Part shown: in pieces, positions 36,561 through 64,000 of the stretch | How positions within the stretch are numbered: position 1 is the stretch's first letter | How the letters are laid out: each line of letters opens with the position of its first letter | Assembly: GCF_905404315.1 (NCBI RefSeq) | Contig: NC_066312.1 | Location: 6,373,001-6,437,000 of the forward strand | Source: Leptidea sinapis | Lineage: Eukaryota; Arthropoda; Insecta; Lepidoptera; Pieridae | DNA length: 64,000 nucleotides | Direction: 5' to 3' | Made by a program: the position numbers and the translations under genes | Notes under the pieces: generated by a model | Database searches by the model: none | Told to the model about the DNA's origin: nothing | What the model saw: the letters and a program-made list of their open reading frames with translations, nothing else

Positions 36561-37692
36561 TTTCTTTGGACGTCAAGTAGACGATCGGGCCCGATGGCAT
36601 TTCGCCAATCGTCCTGAGAACGTGTGCCCCTATGTTGACGCCGGTGCTAACGCGTTTGTTCCGGCATACTTATTCAAAAGGAGTAGTCCCTGACTCATGG
36701 AAGTCAGCCCCTGTCCATCCGATCCAAAAAAAGGAGACAGTCGGAGTTTGGCAAATACAGGCCTATTGTATGCAAGTGGACCTCCAGCTTCTTCACTGGG
36801 CGCAGTATACCAGTCGTTGTCGATGGTTATTGCTCGAACCCCAAGCCCGTGAACACTGGAGTGCCCCAAGGTTGTGTGCTATCTCCCACATTGTTTCTTC
36901 TGCATACCAATGATATGTTGGACACCTCTAACATACATTGCTATGCAGACGACAGCACGGGCGATGCCGCCAGTCGTCGACCAGTTCCGGGAGAAACTTG
37001 TGTCTTCTATCGTGTCCTCTCTTGAGAAGGTCGTGGAATGGGTTAATTGGGGCAATTGAACCCCAAGAAGACTCAAGTTTGCGCGTTTACCACAAAAAAC
37101 CCCATTTGTCGTATCACCGCTCTACGACAACACTTTCCTTAAAGCCTCGCCTAGTATTGGAATACTGGATCTCGAAATCTCGAGTGATTGCAAATTCCGT
37201 GGCCATTTGGAGGGCAAAGCCAAATTGGCTTCAAAGAAACTGGGCGTCATTAATAGAGCTCGGCAATACTTCAAGCCGGCAACGTAGAGCAGCTCGAATT
37301 GACAGGGACCCAGTGCTCTCTGAACGGCTGTATCACTTGGCGTTACGTAGAGATGTCGCTTCATTGTGTGTCTTCTACCGCATTTATCACGGGGAGAGTT
37401 CCGAAGAGCTATTTAACCTGATTTCTGCCGCCGAATTCTACCTTCGCACGACACGCCACAAGTTAGGATATCATCCCCATCATCTGGATGTGTGGCGGTC
37501 CTCCACAGTGCGGTTTTCAAGGAGCTTTCTTCGGTTCCAAGTACTACAAAGCTGTGGAGTGAGCGCGTACACTTTCCTTAAAGACCGGCAACGCTCTTGT
37601 GATTCCTCTGGTGTTGCAGGAGAATGTAGGTGGCGGTGATCACTTAACACAAGGTTACCCGTACGCTGGTTTGTGCTCCTTTTCCATAGCAA
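36561..37692 (+). pseudogene. LINE family B with RT core, broken
   Basis: This is the longest family B copy. Across frames it shows GPDGISPIVLRTCAPMLTPV, RHTYSKGVVPDSWKSAPVHP, NTGVPQGCVLSPTLF and IHCYADDS, the intact catalytic YADD box. It continues through [50 protein letters not shown] and [20 protein letters not shown], ending near TTCCATAGCAAAAAT. Frame changes near 36735 and 37060 and a deletion after CAAGCCGGCA (the 'KAQVRPH' block is missing) kill it. It is assigned to the Jockey/CR1-type group from these motifs. Confidence 0.87.
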
Positions 37693-38034
37693 AAATACGA
37701 TTCTTACGTCTCTACTTTCAATGAGAATTAGATTCAGTGTCTTCAGGAAGCTTAAAATAATTTTCATTTGCAATGACTGTACTTAAGATTTACTATGATT
37801 TGTTCTTTATAGTTTCTCCATTTTTAAATGATCGGTTGGAGTGGTGGTGTAGCTGACGAACAAAGCTCGCGCGTGCGTCTCTGCTCCCTGTGAGTTTTTA
37901 ATGGATAGCCTCTCTGTAGAGGCCGCTGCGCGTACTTACGATGACTTATTATTATTATACTCTTTATTATAATTTCATCTTATTTTCTACATGTATATAT
38001 AACATATTTAAAAAAAAATACAATATTACAAATA
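37693..38034. other. No gene seen
   Basis: ATAATTTCATCTTATTTTCT and the A/T-rich run before 38034 probably form the 3' flank of the minus-strand LINE that follows. Confidence 0.4.
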
Positions 38035-39690
38035 TTGATATAAAAAATAAAGTCCCACCGGCGTTGGTTCACGACAATTCCGCCGGTGGTTAGGGCTACA
38101 GTAGTTCCACATTTCCGTAGGATGTGTAATCTCATCAAAGATCAGCGTGGATGTGCAACCGGTATGGCGTCAGTAGTTTTCGGACCTTTATATCTAGAGC
38201 GTCATGCTCGGTCTGAGTCAGGTCTTGTTAAGTTCCAGTACTCGTCTCAACCACATACAGGCACGGAATCATAGGCCTTCTTATAATCAATCCAAGCGGC
38301 AGAGAGGTTCTTCTTATTTCGGCGAACCTGTTGGTTAACAGCCATGTCAATGAGGAGGGCCATGCCATTTTTAGCAGGGTCTAAAATTTTTTTTCATAAG
38401 AATGTTTATTTAATTTTGATGTTAATATGGATGGAAGGAGCTTATAGATTGTGGTTGAGCATGTTATTGGTCGAAATTCTAGGTACCATGGTACTACCCG
38501 ATTTATGGAGCAGAAAGGTGATACCAGTAGTCATAAAAGAAGGGAGGGTTTCCGATAAAATGTCTTCCTGATATTGTTTAGCTAAGCACCTGTGTGAAGA
38601 CCGCAACCATTTCAGCCAAAAATTATGTAATCCATCTCACCCTGGGCTTTTCCAGTTGTAGGTTAAACTAATTGGGTTTGTAACATCAAGAGGGCTAATA
38701 ACAACAGGCGCCATAGGTTGCAACTGTTCACACGAGCGTTTAACGGTATTCATCCATTCATTGTCAGTGTGGGTGATGGGCACTGACCAAATATTTTTCC
38801 AAATAGAGTAGGTACATCTCAACCAAACCATATTTGGCTCAGTAAGTCAGTAATCAGTCATCATCGGGCGCGTTGTCTTTCCAAATTCCATATTATACCT
38901 TTCTTTGGTCACTTTGGAAGATGCGATTCTGATGATATCTGTCTGCGCGTTATTTATAGCGGCGGATACGGTTCGCCCACGCAGAAATCTTCTGCTTTAG
39001 ATAGTCAATTCGTACCGTGACACAGTTACTATAATCTTTAGGTTTTAAATTTGTTCCAGCAAAAGCCTTTGTCATAAAACGCATGATTCTTGGGCGGGTA
39101 TTACCCGATCTAAAACAGATTAGTTTGCCTATCTTGGTTCTAGCAGCATTGATACGTTGTTAGATCATTTTTTGCCGATGAGGTGTTTCACCAGCGACCC
39201 GTGCCCCCTATCAGAATCCGGAAACCTTACATAAGCAACCCGGTATGCTGCAATGCTGTACATTATATGCGAATGTGTATCAGCAAGGTCTCGGCTAGAT
39301 TGTAAATAAGTATCATGTATACGATCCAGAGCCACAACTAACACTATAACCGTTAGGTTATGCGTGGGAAAAACGGCTGGTATTTGTCTGAACTCGAGAA
39401 TTGAATCTTCCAAAGCCCCCTCAAATGCTCATTATCATAGGCACGTACAGTCAGCCTCGACGTCCACCACGACAGAACTACAATCTGTAGGTGACATCAG
39501 ATTAGTTTGTTAGTTCGCCTAATCGTTAAGTGATTGGGATTGATCAGTAATTGGTGTAGAGACTGTCACTCCCGAGAGTAGTCGATCAAGCGTAGCATCA
39601 TCCAACACGTTGTTGCGTTTAATAAACCGCATTTCATCAGCATAACAGTCGTTGTGTCGTAACAGTCATTCCTGGTTCAAGGATCTGAAA
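38035..39690 (-). pseudogene. Second LINE type, RT N-terminal half, broken
   Basis: Minus-strand frames give SIWKNIWSVPITHTDNEWMN, VTNPISLTYNWKSPG then DGLHNFWLKWL, LSETLPSFMTTGITFLLHK, GMALLIDMAVNQQVRRNKKN and LSAAWIDYKKAYDSVP. IDYKKAYDS is RT motif A (first catalytic aspartate). The wording differs from LINE B and from the 29.2-kb element and resembles Dong/R4-like or related RTs; the clade is not certain. Multiple stops and frameshifts are present, and the YADD region is absent, so the 3' half has been lost. Confidence 0.75.
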
Positions 39691-40779
39691 TCCGGGTTTT
39701 CCTTATGATAATATAGTACTTTTTGATAATAGTTCAAATAAAAATAGCTAAAAAATTATATGTTCTAATTTTAATGGAAAAAATCGTGGCAGTTCTCTTC
39801 AATAGCAAAGGAGGCTATTATTATTATTATTTAATTTAATTATTGTTAGTATTTAAAGCTATTATTTAATTATAATAACTTTTAATTTCACCAGTTTAAT
39901 AGTTTAACTATACAGAATATGTTCTAGAATATTTGAGCGAAGCGAAGCTGAGCGGAGCTCCCACCGGGTGATTCCAATGGATTTCTGTGTTTCTCGGTCA
40001 TTTCTGGACCGATTATAAAAAAATTTAACTCATAGAAAGCTTTCGAAATTTTCTAGATTATTGTCGTGACAGAATCTTGAATGTTCACTTGATTCAATTA
40101 TTATAATTAAAAACAAACATGATTTACAAATTATTCAAAATTAGCACGCGCTATTTATTTCAAAATTGAACCGATTCCTCAAATCTTGATTAATTTTGTT
40201 TTGTTTTTGTACACAGACTTAGTTTACCTCGCTTCGCTCAAATATACGCCGCAGCGAAGCGGTACGACGAACGACTGCGGCATCCTAGTGTAAACTGTAG
40301 TTTAAACCCTAATCTCTACACTTTTGATCCTTAATGTGTACTATTGTTGGTATTCTGTGGTACTGTGTTATAACAGAGTAAAAAATAATATTTTAATCTT
40401 TGGCAGGTACTAGTGTAGCTACATATTATCGCGATCTGTGGGCTGTTGTAGGTACTCCAAACTTTGTCAATTGTCATTGTTTGGAGGTATAAAGTTTATA
40501 CTATAGAGAGGAGTTTATCTGAGTATATACATAATATTATTACAACGTTCAAGACTTGTACATAGTAGAAGTTAAAAATATATTTACATTTTTTAAACTC
40601 ATAAAGTACATTTAATATAGTAAATTATTAATAAAACATTGTGTTACTGGAAAACAATCAAAGTATTATTTGTGGAAGATATAGAAAAATGGGTACGAAA
40701 CTTATTTCGCTAATAAGCATGTGGTATCATCTTAACAACGCTCATCTCTAATTTCTTATTGTATTATTTACGATTTCAG
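39691..40779. repeat. Foldback element and AT-rich flank upstream of Ack exon a
   Basis: ATATTTGAGCGAAGCGA (39929-39945) and TCGCTTCGCTCAAATAT (40229-40245) are exact inverted 17-mers about 280 bp apart, suggesting a MITE of about 317 bp. More GAAGCG-type words lie just inside and outside. The stretch 40260-40779 holds no recognisable exon. Confidence 0.6.

Positions 40780-64000
<23,221 letters not shown>

Overview
This is an AT-rich stretch of eukaryotic, almost certainly lepidopteran (moth or butterfly), nuclear DNA. Three things support this: GT-AG introns interrupting an insect-type tyrosine kinase gene, dispersed repeats of a kind familiar from Lepidoptera (tRNA-headed SINEs, elements ending in TAGCTGACCC or GCGGGTAAAAGCTAG), and several decayed non-LTR retrotransposons. 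No bacterial features, CRISPR arrays or operons are present.

The only host gene I can support is an Ack-family (activated Cdc42 kinase, TNK2/ACK1-type) non-receptor tyrosine kinase on the + strand. It runs from 40780 to the right edge of the window. Fifteen exons can be placed: SAM-like N-terminal domain (exons a-b), tyrosine kinase domain (c-h), SH3 (i-j), a CRIB Cdc42/Rac-binding motif (k) and a low-complexity tail (l-o). The first coding exon and the end of the gene are not visible. Splice phases are compatible throughout, with one awkward donor at 58662-58666. The last visible exon has a perfect 43-bp tandem duplication that also copies its 3' splice site, and only the second acceptor keeps a long open frame.

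The left part (1-35 kb) has no gene I can defend. It is a patchwork of repeats: a 188-bp tandem array of four near-identical copies (5927-6671), a degenerate three-copy repeat (4168-4369), an inverted pair of SINEs, strong hairpins at 10192 and 11734, LINE fragments of several kinds, and a dispersed family here called A. From 35.8 to 40.3 kb there is a Helitron-like element, a LINE copy that keeps its YADD motif, and an unrelated LINE reverse-transcriptase fragment on the opposite strand. The kinase introns hold more of the same: a dead 1.3-kb mariner with both inverted repeats, two copies of a 128-138-bp MITE (a third lies outside the gene), 5'-truncated LINEs and further family A copies.

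I found no clear new biological system. The most informative observations are the duplicated splice acceptor, the nested and orientation-specific repeat insertions, and the tandem arrays. Family labels (A, B, C, D, E) are mine and describe similarity seen within this window only.
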